A stretch of DNA of 64,000 nt from contig JAFCMP010000538.1 in assembly GCA_017506865.1 (NCBI GenBank), positions 372,001-436,000 of the forward strand, read 5' to 3'. Of this stretch, positions 41,117-52,800 are shown piece after piece. Numbering within the stretch: position 1 is the stretch's first letter; the number at the start of each line of letters is the position of its first letter. The stretch is from Tribonema minus (lineage: Eukaryota; Sar; Xanthophyceae; Tribonematales; Tribonemataceae). A program made the translations under genes and the position numbers. Under the pieces are notes generated by a model that saw nothing but the letters and a program-made list of their open reading frames with translations, searched no databases and was not told where the DNA came from.

Positions 41117-44100
41117 ATGACACAGAACAGAGGTGCCTATGCAACAAGTCTGCCGCAGGACCTGGAAGGGATGGAGCATCAGATGACAACAGCTGTGAGG
41201 GAAGTCAAGCAGGTACGCCAATGAACAAAGGTTTTTTTTCCTTTTCAGTTCGGATGCGTGGCCGTCCTCCACCCTTGAACAAATCGACAGCGCTCATTTG
41301 TAGTGTGCCTGTCACAGTAGTGCCACAACGTGTCTCTTGCCTAGGGCCTGGCACACAACGTCTCTTTCCCGTGCCCATATCCTGAAACTCGTCTTGCCCG
41401 AAAGCAGCCATTTGTATATTTTTAAAACTGCTTTTTATCCTCTTTATCTTGATTTTGTTGGGCACCAGAACACCCTCCTGGAGGTGCTGCTGAAAATAAA
41501 TACTTTGAAATATTTAAATGACGTCGTAGCACCGTTAGCAGGTGCCACAGTAGGCGTTGCACAGACTTCAGGACATAAATGGCCACTTGGGCATCTTGCC
41601 GCACATCGCGCGGCACATGACCTCTTTGTAAACAACTGTGCAAGACCTCAATTGGCTCGAGGTGATGCGATGAAGACGGCACGCACACGAATGTACGCAG
41701 CACGAATGCGGCAGCAGCAGTTGCGTCTGCAGCCGCATGACACGTGCCTGGCGCTCAGCGCTGAGGCTCCTACGTAACTGGCAAAACTACTTTACAATGG
41801 TGTATTGAAGTTCATTTGTGGTGGCGTGGGGGCCATGGAACACACAGAAACGAAGGCCTAGTGGCCAGCCAGTGTGTAAGCACACGCCGAATACAATTTG
41901 CAAGTCGATTGCGGTGAATTGTGATCAAGTTTGTCTTGTCCTGATTGCCATCAAATGTGCGGCACGTTTTGTGCCAGGCAATACATTTTGGCCATCAACT
42001 TCAACTTGTTTGTTCTTGTTGTCGCAATGTATGGCTTTCAGCACCACTTGAGGAGTTGCAAATCACATCGGGCAGGGCATCGAGTTGCCTTGATATAGGC
42101 AAGTCCTGAGTAATTGTGGAAGCTTTTTTGCGCCTCTCAAGGTATCGACGCTTCATCACAATGCATCAGTTTTTGGTGCATAATGTGGCTGTCACACAAG
42201 CTGATTGCCGTATAAGTACATGTGTTCACCGCTAGCTGCACTGCTGCAAATTCAATGCAGAATTGGTATAATATGGGCAGTCATTATACACAGCTTCAAG
42301 TTGCAGGTTGCAATCTGCTCAAGCGTCACAGTGTGTATGATTTCCAACAAGTTCAGCTAACAAGTACAGCCACAGCCACTGGCAATCAAGACTTTGCAGG
42401 TTCAGCATGCATTCTCGCTAATGCACGCCTTTCCTCACATTGACATTCCTACAGGTCATTGCTCAGAAGCAACATGAGCTGCAGATGCGCACAGAGGCAC
42501 TTCAGATGGACATGGAACAAGCATGCCTTGCTGAGAAGGTATGTGACTACTGCAGGCAGACAATGCTGAAAAATGCTGTAGGTACTGTGAAACACACTGT
42601 GCGCATTCACTTTTTTAGGGCCCATGCAGTTGGTTCCTTGATGCATGCGCCGGAGTTTGTATGCCACACGCCATCGCACTGCTGGCGAAATCTCAGGCTG
42701 CACTACAATTAGTATGTCATACGACAGTAACTTTGTAACAGCATGCAGCACGACAACCCCACCATGAGCCTGGAGTGTGTGCGTTGTCGACTGTCTGCAG
42801 CTACAGCCTGCAAGGTCTTATTGGGCCATGTATATCGCAATATGTTAAGTTGAAGAGGTGCTCATTGCATCTGCAATGACCGAAAGGCATAGCCTAGTAG
42901 TACCCCGGCATAGTAGTTGTACGTTAGATCATGTGCAGTCACAGTGGAAGACTCATGTCACCATACATATGAAAATGTGGCACCACATACCAAAGCAACA
43001 CCCTTGGAAAACCCCTGCGGAGCGCTGATGCACTCACTGCAAGTCGCCAGCTGGCAAAACAACAGCCTTGTGAAAGCCATGTGTGCACTGCCCTTCAGAG
43101 CACTGAAGCATCGGGAAACTTTCAGTTGCAATGGCCATTGCTGGGAGAGTCAGCAGCTCTAACTGTCAGCTGTCAGCATAACTTCGTCACAACAAAGCTT
43201 AATCTGCGCGCATGCATGCGCAGGCGCCTTTCCCCCGAAGTACAGAGCACCGGCAGTGATGATTCAGACTGTCAGCGTGCGGTTTGAATATTGTTGCCGC
43301 GTCTTTTCATTTGTGCAGAGATGTGCAACGTATTACGGTAGGCACATTCGAGTTGCCTTGGCTCCTCGCTGGCAGACACATGTGCCGCTTGGGTGTGCGC
43401 CTCAAGTGCAGTGCTCAGCACAATGCTAATCAGAATATCATGTTCTTCATCGTCGGTGTTGAGCAGGACTGCAACCCCTCCGAGATCCTCATCATCAACG
43501 TCGGCGGAGCCAAGCTGTTCGTCAAGCGCAGCGCCCTGACGCACGTTGAGGGCAGCAAGCTTGCGAGGATGTTCAGCGGTCGGTGGGATCACGTACTGCC
43601 ACGTGACCACTCAGGCCGCATATTCCTCGACTTGGACATCAACTGGTTCCACCCAATCACCAACTTGCTCAGCGAGCTCAGCGGGGGTGCAGCAGCTGAT
43701 GAACTGCAGCTGCCAGTCATGCAGCTCAGCGATGATGACAGGCTGGGGTTGCAAGCCTGTGCGGAGCTGTTCGGGCTCTGCGACGTCATACCGACACAAG
43801 GAGTTGCCGGCATGCCTCACCACATTACATCAGTTGCTCGCCTAGGGCAGGAAAGCGGACTCGAGATAGGCCGGTATGCGCCCTGGCAGCTGCTATACCA
43901 CTCTTCTGTTGATGGCGCCACAGCTCATGAGTTTCACCGGCTGTGCGATGACAAGCCCAACACCGTCTGCCTGGCCGTCGATGACAAGGGCAATGTCTTT
44001 GGCGGATTCGCATTGGTGCCCTGGACGTCATCTGGCGGCTGGCAGAGGGACCCTGCTGTCTTTTTATTCTGTCAGGGGAGCGAATCCACTGCCGTGCAGC

Positions 44101-45303
44101 GCTATTCTCCGAGGGTAAGCAGCCCTTACTATGCAGTTTGCCACGACCCCGGCTGGGGGCCCATCCAGTCGGCTGTCTTCCACCACAGCAGCTATGGGCC
44201 TGTGTTTGGGAATGGCTACGACTTGGTTTCACCTTCATCGGGGGAACGATAACGCACACAAGCAGCACCCAGTCGTTCCAGCCCTTGCCCATCAAAGGCA
44301 CCAGCGGCACTGTCGTTGACCTCTTCGTCTGGCAAGTACCGCAGACCGGTGGCAGTGCCCCACTCAAGTTGTCGCCCTCACCCCGCGCTGACGCCACAGC
44401 CTCACATCGGCCTGTGTGCAACCTGAGCTACAGCAGCGACAGCACGCCACCATTGGAGCTCCGTGACGACATGTCCAGCTTGACCGGTCCCGCCACTACC
44501 CTGAGCTTCCACTTCGGCCTCTGGCTGAAGGAGCAGCTGGACGCTTACGACAGCGAGCTGCAGGCTGTTGAGCGTCGAGCTAAGCTGTTTGCAGCAGAGA
44601 AAGCATTCATGCAGCAGCTGGCACCGGAGGACATGGACGGCCGCAAGAGAGCCTGGCGTGAAAAGGTATGCACAGTGCACATTCCTTTATGGCAGTACTG
44701 CGAAAGCATATAGTTAGGAAGAGGGCGCAACATGACGAAGTACTACTGCATGCGCACCGGCAGTACTGCACAGCTGCTCACTAGCGCTTGTGATCATGCC
44801 CAGGTCCTTCTGCGCTGCTGATAAACTTCAAGAAGTTCAACTCAAGTAATAAAAATGGACTTCACTTATCATGCATCTTCTGTGCACATGAACAGGGATG
44901 GGATCAGGGACAGATCGATCGAATCAAGAAGTCGTCGAATGCGCCATAGTTGTGTATTGACACAACATCACTTTACAGCTGCTTGTTTGCGCTCAGTAAC
45001 ACAGTCAACAATGTATGTATGCGGCTAGTTGTAAAAGACTACAGTGATGTGCGTTTTTTTCGTGCAAATGCATAATGTTGATGCAGGGCAAATGTCATCA
45101 CTGGTCATACTGTTTGTTGTGAGAATATGGTCCATGTATGCACCCCCTTGATACCTCAATGTTTGATTTTCAGTAGAGACATAGACTATGCCTTTCCACA
45201 TGTGTCACCAGCTGCTAACCTCCACAAGCGGGCCACAATCAGCAACTGGCAACGTCAGTCAGCCTTGACCACACATATGGTAATTGTCAGCAAAGCATGT
45301 CAA
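40740..45303 (+). repeat. Segmental duplication, unit 1 (pairs with about 49830-54143)
   Basis: All exons, introns and the upstream region of the BTB-TLDc gene recur about 9.1 kb downstream in the same orientation. Unit 1 has a private insertion of about 0.7 kb in intron 1 (about 41325-42010), holding a 147-codon frame of no recognisable family. Homology with unit 2 fades after AGCAAAGCATGTCAA (45303). Confidence 0.8.
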
Positions 45304-45624
45304 ACCCCGTGAAAGGCAACAGGCTTGTGAGCTGTGCCCGCACGTACCTTCTGTTTCTAGTGTGTTACCTTGAACAAATGGACGCTGCAGCCAAGGGTGC
45401 ATGCTGTGGCATACACAGAGCCTGACACAATATTAACTAATATTTTATTATGCCCCTTTCACTTCCATCACACGGCTGCTTTGTACAGCATGTGTGCAGG
45501 CTATTCAAGTAGAAGTACTTGGTTCAGCGAAGAAACATACTTCCGGAACTTCCACTTTCAGGTTGGTGCTTTGAACCAGCTGGTATCGCAGCAAACCGAT
45601 GATTTTGACTACTACGGCAAATAA
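41117..45624 (+). pseudogene. BTB-TLDc protein copy 1, with a one-base frameshift
   Basis: Exons: 41117-41212 (MTQNRGAYATSLPQDLEGME..), 42455-42538 (coiled coil VIAQKQHELQMRTEALQMDM..), 43467-44665, 45562-45624 (VGALNQLVSQQTDDFDYYGK, stop), all phase 0. Exon 3 starts with a T1-type BTB domain (ILIINVGGAKLFVKRSALTH). A TLDc domain follows (GLEIGRYAPWQLLYHSSVDG, FHRLCDDKPNTV, GNVFGGFALVPW, GPVFGNGYDLV). At about 44227 one C present in copy 2 is missing (TTGGTTTCACC versus TTGGTCTTCACC), so the frame ends at YDLVSPSSGER. The conserved remainder continues in another frame to 44665. BTB domains oligomerise or recruit cullin-3; TLDc proteins protect against oxidative stress or bind V-ATPase. A recent null allele or a sequence error are both possible. 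Confidence 0.8.
44160..44420 (+). repeat. Possible gene-conversion tract between the BTB-TLDc copies
   Basis: From GGCTGTCTTCCACCACAGCA to the ACCTGAGCTAC word, copy 1 and copy 2 (about 53038-53300) differ at only a handful of positions. The coding sequence immediately upstream differs roughly every sixth base by eye. Confidence 0.6.
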
Positions 45625-45933
45625 TTTGCCTGTGCTATATACACCCTTGCGTCATACTTTACAAAATGTGAACTATGGCTGTAGATACATTGCCTCTTAT
45701 AAATATATATAAACTTCAAAATTATAATTTTGAAGTACTTGAAATATATTTTAGTTTTGTGGATATTTGAGCTAACATACGAAAGGCGACCGAAGCCGAT
45801 GTACACATGGACTGTACCACAACGACTGCTCAAATTCCACAACATTGGCAAACAGCAGCAGCCATTTTTTCACCGACACTTCTTCTTGCGCCACCATGCC
45901 TCTCATTTGTCCCCGAAGGCTCGAGCTGGTGAC

Positions 45934-46350
45934 ATGGTGACCCACCCCCCTGCGCCCCTCAGCCCGCTCAAAGGTGTCCATGACGGTATCGTGTATATCA
46001 CATGCTGGGGAGGTGGCCAGCTGTGTACCATGCGCGACACATTCACAGAGTTTGGCGGGTCCATGCTTGCCAACAAGTACGCCTCCGACGTCAGGGCTCG
46101 CAACATCAGCGCTGCTGCACTTGATGAGGATGGCTGCATCGTCGAGGACCACAACCATGAGTGCTTCCACAAGCTGGTGAACGTCATGCGGCTGCGCGCC
46201 ATAGTACGCAGGCCTGATTTCAGGGGCACGGTAGGCAACTCCAAGCCCTCGCCCATGCCTGCCCACCTTGCGCCTGCCATGACCGAGATGCTGAATTACC
46301 TTGCGATCGACCACGAGCGATTCTTCAGCGCTCTGGACTCTCCATTGTAG
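45934..46350 (+). CDS. Short BTB/POZ (T1-like) protein, 138 aa
   Basis: ATG at 45934 (MVTHPPAPLSPLKGVHDGIV) to TAG at 46350. The body YITCWGGGQLCTMRDTFTEF, GSMLANKYAS, DEDGCIVEDHNHECFHKLVN and VMRLRAIVRR follows the T1/KCTD pattern: beta-strand with GG, (F/L)xTxRxT, SML, Asp-x-(D)G, D-x-x-x-ECF, and L-N-x-x-R. A tail (TEMLNYLAIDHERFFSALDS) follows. It lies 310 bases after the last exon of BTB-TLDc copy 1 and could instead be an exon of a longer transcript; the frame is open upstream to 45730. Function unknown; partner-binding or oligomerisation is inferred from the domain. Confidence 0.6.
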   Translation: MVTHPPAPLSPLKGVHDGIVYITCWGGGQLCTMRDTFTEFGGSMLANKYASDVRARNISAAALDEDGCIVEDHNHECFHKLVNVMRLRAIVRRPDFRGTVGNSKPSPMPAHLAPAMTEMLNYLAIDHERFFSALDSPL

Positions 46351-49300
46351 TTGAGCTCCACACACACTGTGGCACTGTACAGGTCAGTTCAGCCATGTCT
46401 GCGGGGAGGTGGACAGCATTATGCAGGCACACAGCAGAGTCGGGGGGCACATCATGATCACAGCGTGTAGGGATGCCCACATCAGTGTGCCCTCATGGGG
46501 GCTTTGCATCCGTGCTACATGCTTCAAGTCAAGTGCTATGCATTCGAGGGTCGTAGCCCTGCAGGCGTCAGCATGCTGGTCGTGTGATGCCAGGCGCGTT
46601 GCTGGACAAGGTTTCCTGACAGATTGCCAATGGCGAGCACACATCGATGTACAGTGCATCATTACATGTCATGTTTACAACTTCAAGTTGTGCCCACAGA
46701 TGCTTGCTGACACCGACAGCCGGCGCCTGCAGCTTGCATACTTGTCAAAGACAACGAGCTATGGGCCACACTTACGTTCACACGTAGAGTAGCACCTACA
46801 GTACATGGAAGAGGACAGTTGCAGCACGCTAGCACTGAGCAGTCACGGTGATGACCTTGTGTACTCATATGATGTCATCCTGCAGGCTGTTGCCAACACA
46901 CAGAGCGCCAGCACAGCCACCAGCGCCTGCATGTTGCTGTGCCGCCTTGACTTGTCCATGGCATGCTACTATAGTATGTGCGGGTTGACAATCATACTCA
47001 AAAAGTCAGCTGCATGATATTCGGCTCTTTTTGTTTGTTTTGTGTGTGACCATCCTGCAAGGCACTGCAGGTGACACGTGAGTTGATTTGCTTGCTACTT
47101 TGCTCAAGTACTGCTACCGCATACTGTACACTACGTAGCTTAACTTGCATAGTGACTGTATGACAAACCAGCAAGTTGTGTACTTTGCAGTGAATTCTTC
47201 TTACCGTAGTTGTGGGCTCTGAAGGATTTCTTTTGTGGCATAATGGTGTGCACAGGTGATCATGATTTTTGTGTGCATATATCTCAAGCTTGTTGCATAT
47301 CCGTTGCAAGAAATTAACAATTGCAGCATCTAGCAGCAACTAGCCTAGGAGGACTTGGTGTTTGACGCTGATTTTTGAATAAGTCGCCCAAGATTCACTC
47401 TGGCTATACCAGAGTGTCCAGCTTGGCAAGTCTTCGATGGAGTGTGATACGGCTATGCGGTGTACTTTACTTCGGCACAATGCACGCATGCACATCAGCG
47501 CTGGATGCAGCATCCTGGCAAGAAATTTAGATGATGACAACTGCGTTGAGTATCGGCGTTATTTGGCCCCTCGTTGGGAGTTCCCTGGAAGAACGCCCAT
47601 GGGGGTACTAGTAGGTGTGAGGGACAGGAAGATGCCTTCACCATCCACACCAGGCAGAGAACACGTTGCATGTGGTACCTGGTGAGAACTGGGCACGCTC
47701 CTGCAGACAATTCTTGCCCCCCATTCTCTGAATGCTATAGAAAGTGAACACATCATGATTGTGCAGCGTCTTTGCATACTATGTAGTACATCAGCAGTCA
47801 TTTGAGAATGTACACACACCAATCAATTGTTCAAAGACAATGACACATCATGATTGTGCAGCCCTCGTTGCATACATCAGACATACAGTTCATTGACGCT
47901 TCACTACTAGTAGAGGTTTGCCCCAACTATCATCTACCGCGGCTGCCCAGATGGATTCAAAGTTTGAGCAGCAGTTATGCCTATATATGACCAGCGCCAC
48001 AACGTCACACGGTATGATGAATTCATGAAGAAGAGACAAGAATGCAGAGTGATCCTTGGATCTGCCACGGTGTCCACTGAAGGGTCCAGTATAGTACATT
48101 GACAGGTTACACAGCTGACTTACTTACCTAGGATACATACATACACAATCAAGTGAGAGGTCATGCTGCCTACCTATGCAGCACGGTGGCACAAACTTTG
48201 AACCATCATGCATGGTGCAGGCCGCGCCGGCCGCATGCACTGCGGCACTGGCAGCACGGCCCAGGGCAGCTGACCATATGTTGCCTACGTCAACTCTTTC
48301 AAAACAACAAACCCGTCCAATCTCCAGGATCAAGTTGGACAAACCCTTTGCAAACTCATTGACAACTTGAAGCGGACGCAAACATTCACTGTGGCACCTG
48401 CAAACAGTGCATACCTACCGTAGTGCCTAGCAGGACACGCAGAGGAGGGACCGCTGGGGCGTACCCAGTGAGCAGCTGACTGCAGTGCTACCAGCGTTAT
48501 GCGATCAGATCTGTGCTGGCACGTGCCTGTCCCGCTTGTCGAGCACATTGCCAGCGCGCTCTTTGCCTTGTGACCACAATCACACACAATATCAGGGGAA
48601 CTTCGATTTGAAACAACTTGAAAAAGCCAGGGCTCAGCGGCGGCCACACAAAACCGTGACGCTCTCGCCCAGGGCCTACTAGTACGTACTCTCCCCTACT
48701 AGTAGTACGTACTACTAGTATGGTTCGAACGAGCGCTACCAAACAATAGAAATTGCACCTCAGACGCCATTGTGTCTTGTCAATGAGGATCTTGGGGACA
48801 TGATGATCGTGGTGGCACGACTCGGAGCTGAGCATCAGCAGTTGCAACGCCACTCAGGGCATGCCATTGAGCGCAGCTGAAGGAGTACCTGGCTTTGGGC
48901 CATCCTGGAGCGCCATCGCTTCCAGATCTGCGGCCTTGAAGTTGGTGCAGCACCAACTTAGGCAGCAGCAGCTGCTGCCCAGGGCCTCTCCGCCATGGCA
49001 GCCATGATGGCCTCAGGCTCTGCCAGTGCTACTGCTGCCGTGCGCGCTGTTGCCGCTGCCAGCGCCGCTGCCGCCGCTGCTGCTGCCGCGCCACTGGCAC
49101 TTGCGCAGGCTCACCGTAGCGCAGCACGTCAGGGGCGGCGTGGAGGCGGGCGCATGGTCGAGGCGCGCCTGCCGCAGTGCCAGGCAGTGAGCAATCATGA
49201 TGCTGCGCAGGCCTTCGCGCTCGCTCTGCATCCCAAGGACGCATGATGGCCAGGGTCTGTCGCTGGAAGGGACTTGAGCGGCTTTCTGCGGCGGCGACTC

Positions 49301-49829
49301 AGATGGCAGGCTGCTGCGCGAGTTGCGCTTGAATTGTAGCGCAGTTGCGTGCTGACGCGCCGCAGCCGCCTGTGCGAGGAATGCCGGTGCAGATGAAGAT
49401 GTCCGTGGAGATGGAGACCGGGAGGACGCTGGTGTGTGTGTTCGGGGGGGGGGTAATGAGTGCAGGGGGTAAGTCAGGTTGAGGGTACATGTAATGAGCA
49501 GGGTGGCACAACAGATTTTAATCACTGCAGGTGCTGCTGTTCTTGTGCATGCAGGAAGGTGGGGGGTGCTTGCCGCACTTCGAGGCGCATGCCCCCCCCC
49601 CCCCCCCCCCCAGCTGGGAGGCGAGTCACGGCATCTCTTGAAGTTCATGCAATGCAAAGCATATATGCATTGTGTGTTGTGTTGTGGCGGTCAAGAGTGT
49701 ACCTGGGGAAAGGCAACGGATCGTACATACTGACAACATGTCCGGACTGCCCTTCATTTCAATTTCGCGACTCCCGTGAATTGATGATGGCATCTCACCG
49801 CGAAAGCCCTGTGCGACGTGTAGTTGCAG
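46351..49829. other. Noncoding region between the two BTB-TLDc units
   Basis: About 3.5 kb without a supported gene. The plus-strand frame at 46700-46792 (LADTDSRRLQLAYLSKTTSY) could be a small exon but has no partner. A palindromic cluster sits at 48675-48722. GCC-rich 49000-49250 is open in several frames. A C-run of about 18 lies at 49591-49610 after a G-run at 49443-49453. Confidence 0.5.
48675..48722. repeat. Cluster of TACTAGTA/GTACGTAC palindromes
   Basis: CTACTAGTACGTACTCTCCC is followed by CTACTAGTAGTACGTACTAC and TAGTA, giving several overlapping palindromes. A related ACGTACTACTAGTAGTACTG lies at 53604-53623 downstream of BTB-TLDc copy 2. Confidence 0.6.
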
Positions 49830-52800
49830 CACGATGGACCTGGACACACTGTAGATGAACCTCTGCATCTGAAAAAGCCTCATCAGGGCGATCGGGTGTG
49901 TCTGTTGCGAAGTGGCCAGCTGCGAGGAGAAAAGGTGTGCGTGCTCTGTGCGAAAAATGTCAGCGAAGCCGATGTTCAAGGATGCGACTCGTGCGTCTGG
50001 AATGAGCGTCTGGAACGGAGTGCTTGTAATGCTTGGGAGCCTGTGTCACACCTGACAGCTACACATAATACCGGGATGACACAATCTAACACAATCTTAA
50101 GTAGAACAGCCTGTCACGCAGCATGGCTCTCAAGTTTCGCAATATTTGTTCATATACATAAATGATGTTTTTTTAACAGGTTCGAAGCTGGCGGGGTGCT
50201 GAAAAATGGCACGGAACACAGGAGCCTATGTAGCAAGTCTGCCGCAGGATCTGCAAGGGATGGAGCATGAGATGAAACGAGCTGTGAGGAAAGTCAAGCA
50301 GGTACGGTTATGAACAAAGTTTCTTTCCCGTCCAGATGCGTGGCCGTCCCCCATCCTGGAACAAACCGTCCGCGCTCATTCGTGGTGTGCGTGTCACAGT
50401 GGTATTACCAATTTGAACAATTTTTGTATGCTCAATTGTGTGTCAACATAAATCGCTTTCAGCACCACTTGAGGAAACTCAACTCACATGGGGCAGGGCA
50501 TAAAATCACATCTTGCTATAATATACTCCTGAGTACTGCGCATGGAACTTTTTGCGCCACAAGGTATTGGCGTCTCAGCCAGTTTTTAGGTTTTTAACGG
50601 GCTTGAATCATTCATCTTAGGTGTTACACAAGCCTTTTGCCATACATGTGTCGCATGTTATGTTGAGCGCTAGCGGCATGCCCTGCTGCAATCTCTACTG
50701 TACATCTATGATTAATTAAGCCCATGGGGCGAGTTTTTTATGAGGGCGAATAAAGGGGGGCGGGGCGCCGTTGATACATGGAAAAAAAAAGGGTGGGGTG
50801 CAGTTTTGTTTGAGCCATTTTAGCTCAATGACAGCTAGTGCGTAGTCGTGCAGATAGGAGAGTACGACAGCAACCCTTAACAGTGATGATGCCTCTGCAT
50901 CAGCCGCGCCAGCTGTTGCTTCTGGGAGCCTTCCTGTGTGTTCGCTGCCTTTCTGCCTGCTGTTGACAGTGCATGCATGTGCACACGTAAGGTGGTAATG
51001 CAGCATGAGTCGCTGAGCGTGCAGAGTACACGTACACAGAGGGTACATGCTGTATATGCAAAAAGGGGAGGGGGCACATTATTACGCGAGGAAAAACGGG
51101 TGGGGCATCAAGTTGTGAGGGCTTGAAAAGTAATAGAAACCTCGCCCCACAGGCCCAACAATAGATAATACGGTAGTACAATATATGCATCCATGATGGG
51201 AGGCTTCAAGTTGCAGATTGCCATCCAATAATCTGTGCAGATGTGCATGATTGCTGTATCATGCCGCAACAAGATGCAGGTTATTCAAAAGCCTCTGGCA
51301 CTTGAATTCGTGCAGCGTCAGCATGCAGTCTCGCTAATGCCTGCCTTTCATGACATAATCACTTCTACAGGGCATTGCGCAGAAGTGGCATGAGCTGCAG
51401 ATGCGCACTGAGGCTTTGCAGATGGAAATGGAACAAGCATGCCTCACTGAGAAGGTATGTGACTGATGCAGACAAATAATGTTGACAAATGCCATGGGAT
51501 GATCCTGAAATATTATTCATTTTATGGCGTATACTGTGCGCATTCAAGGCCCAATGCAGCTGGCCCCTTGCTGCATGTGCCACTATTTGTATGCCACACG
51601 CCATCGCACTGCTGGCAGATGCTCAGGCTGCACACTAATTGCTGTGTCATATGACGTTACCTTTGTAAAGCCTGAGCATGAAGCATGATGATCCCACCAT
51701 GAATTTGGAGTGTGTGCGTAACCCACTGTCTGCAGCAACAGCCTGCAGGGCCTTCCTGAGCCTCAAGTCCTACACTGTATCAATGTGGCAATGTGGCTGC
51801 AATATGGCACCTGGATGACCGGAACGCAACCCGATGCAGCAGTTGGTTAGCTATACCATGTACAGTCAGAAATTTTACATCGCTTCACCATATAAAGATG
51901 TGGCACCGCTGACCAAAGCAACACGCCTGTCAGTGGTAAGCCCCTGTGGGGGGTGCCAGACTTCAAGTTGTTGCATAGAATTTTGCATCAAACTGAAGGT
52001 GCAAGCTTGCATAGCCTTTCGGAGCAGTAAAGCATCAATGAATTCCACAGCCACTAAGGCAATAGAAGTCGGCGAGCCAGCAGCCTGTCGGCATGATGCT
52101 GTCACAACAGCGCTTGTATGCGTGCATGACTGTGCATAGACCATTCACTTAAAGTATAAGTGCAGTGATAATGCAGACTCTCAATGTTTCTGCTGATGAT
52201 TATTGCCACATAGCTTGTTTGTGCAAACCGCCAAGATGCGCAACGTTGTCGCATTGTCTTGGCTCATCAGCAGTAAACACGTGTGCCGCTTGGGTGTGCC
52301 TCTTGAAATTGAATGCAGTGCTCAGCACATCGCTGTCACATTCTTCTTGGTGTTGAGCACAGGCCTACAATCCCCCCGAGGTCCTCACGCTAAACGTCGG
52401 CGGAGCCAAGCTGCTCCTCAAGCGCAGCGCCATGGCATACGTTGAGGACAGCAAGCTTGCATGGATGTTCAACGGTCGGTGGGATCACGTACTGCCCCGA
52501 GACCATTCCGGTCGCATATTCCTTGACTTGGACATCAACTGGTTCCGCCCAATCACCAACTTCCTCAGCGAGCTCAGCCAGGGTGCAGAAGCAGGTGTAG
52601 CTTACCTGCCAATCATGCAGCTGATGGATGACGACAGAGTAGGCGTGCAAGCATGCATGGAGCTGTTTGGGCTCTGCGACATTGTATCAGCACAAGGTAT
52701 TGCCAGCGTGCCACTAACTCAGCACGTCACATCAGTTGCTCACCTCGGACAGGAGAGCGGACTCGAGATAGGCTGGTCTGCGCCATGGCAGCTGCTGTAC

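Noticed and set aside
44107..44140. A 22-base mini-intron (GTAAGC...TATGCAG) in BTB-TLDc copy 1
   Set aside because: Removing it would destroy the conserved frame GPIQSAVFHH that follows; it is an insertion relative to copy 2, not an intron.
46409..46792. Plus-strand 127-codon frame as a gene
   Set aside because: No recognisable domain or splice partner and ordinary intergenic composition.
48995..49246. Ala-rich plus-strand frame
   Set aside because: GCC-repeat low complexity, open on both strands, no family features.
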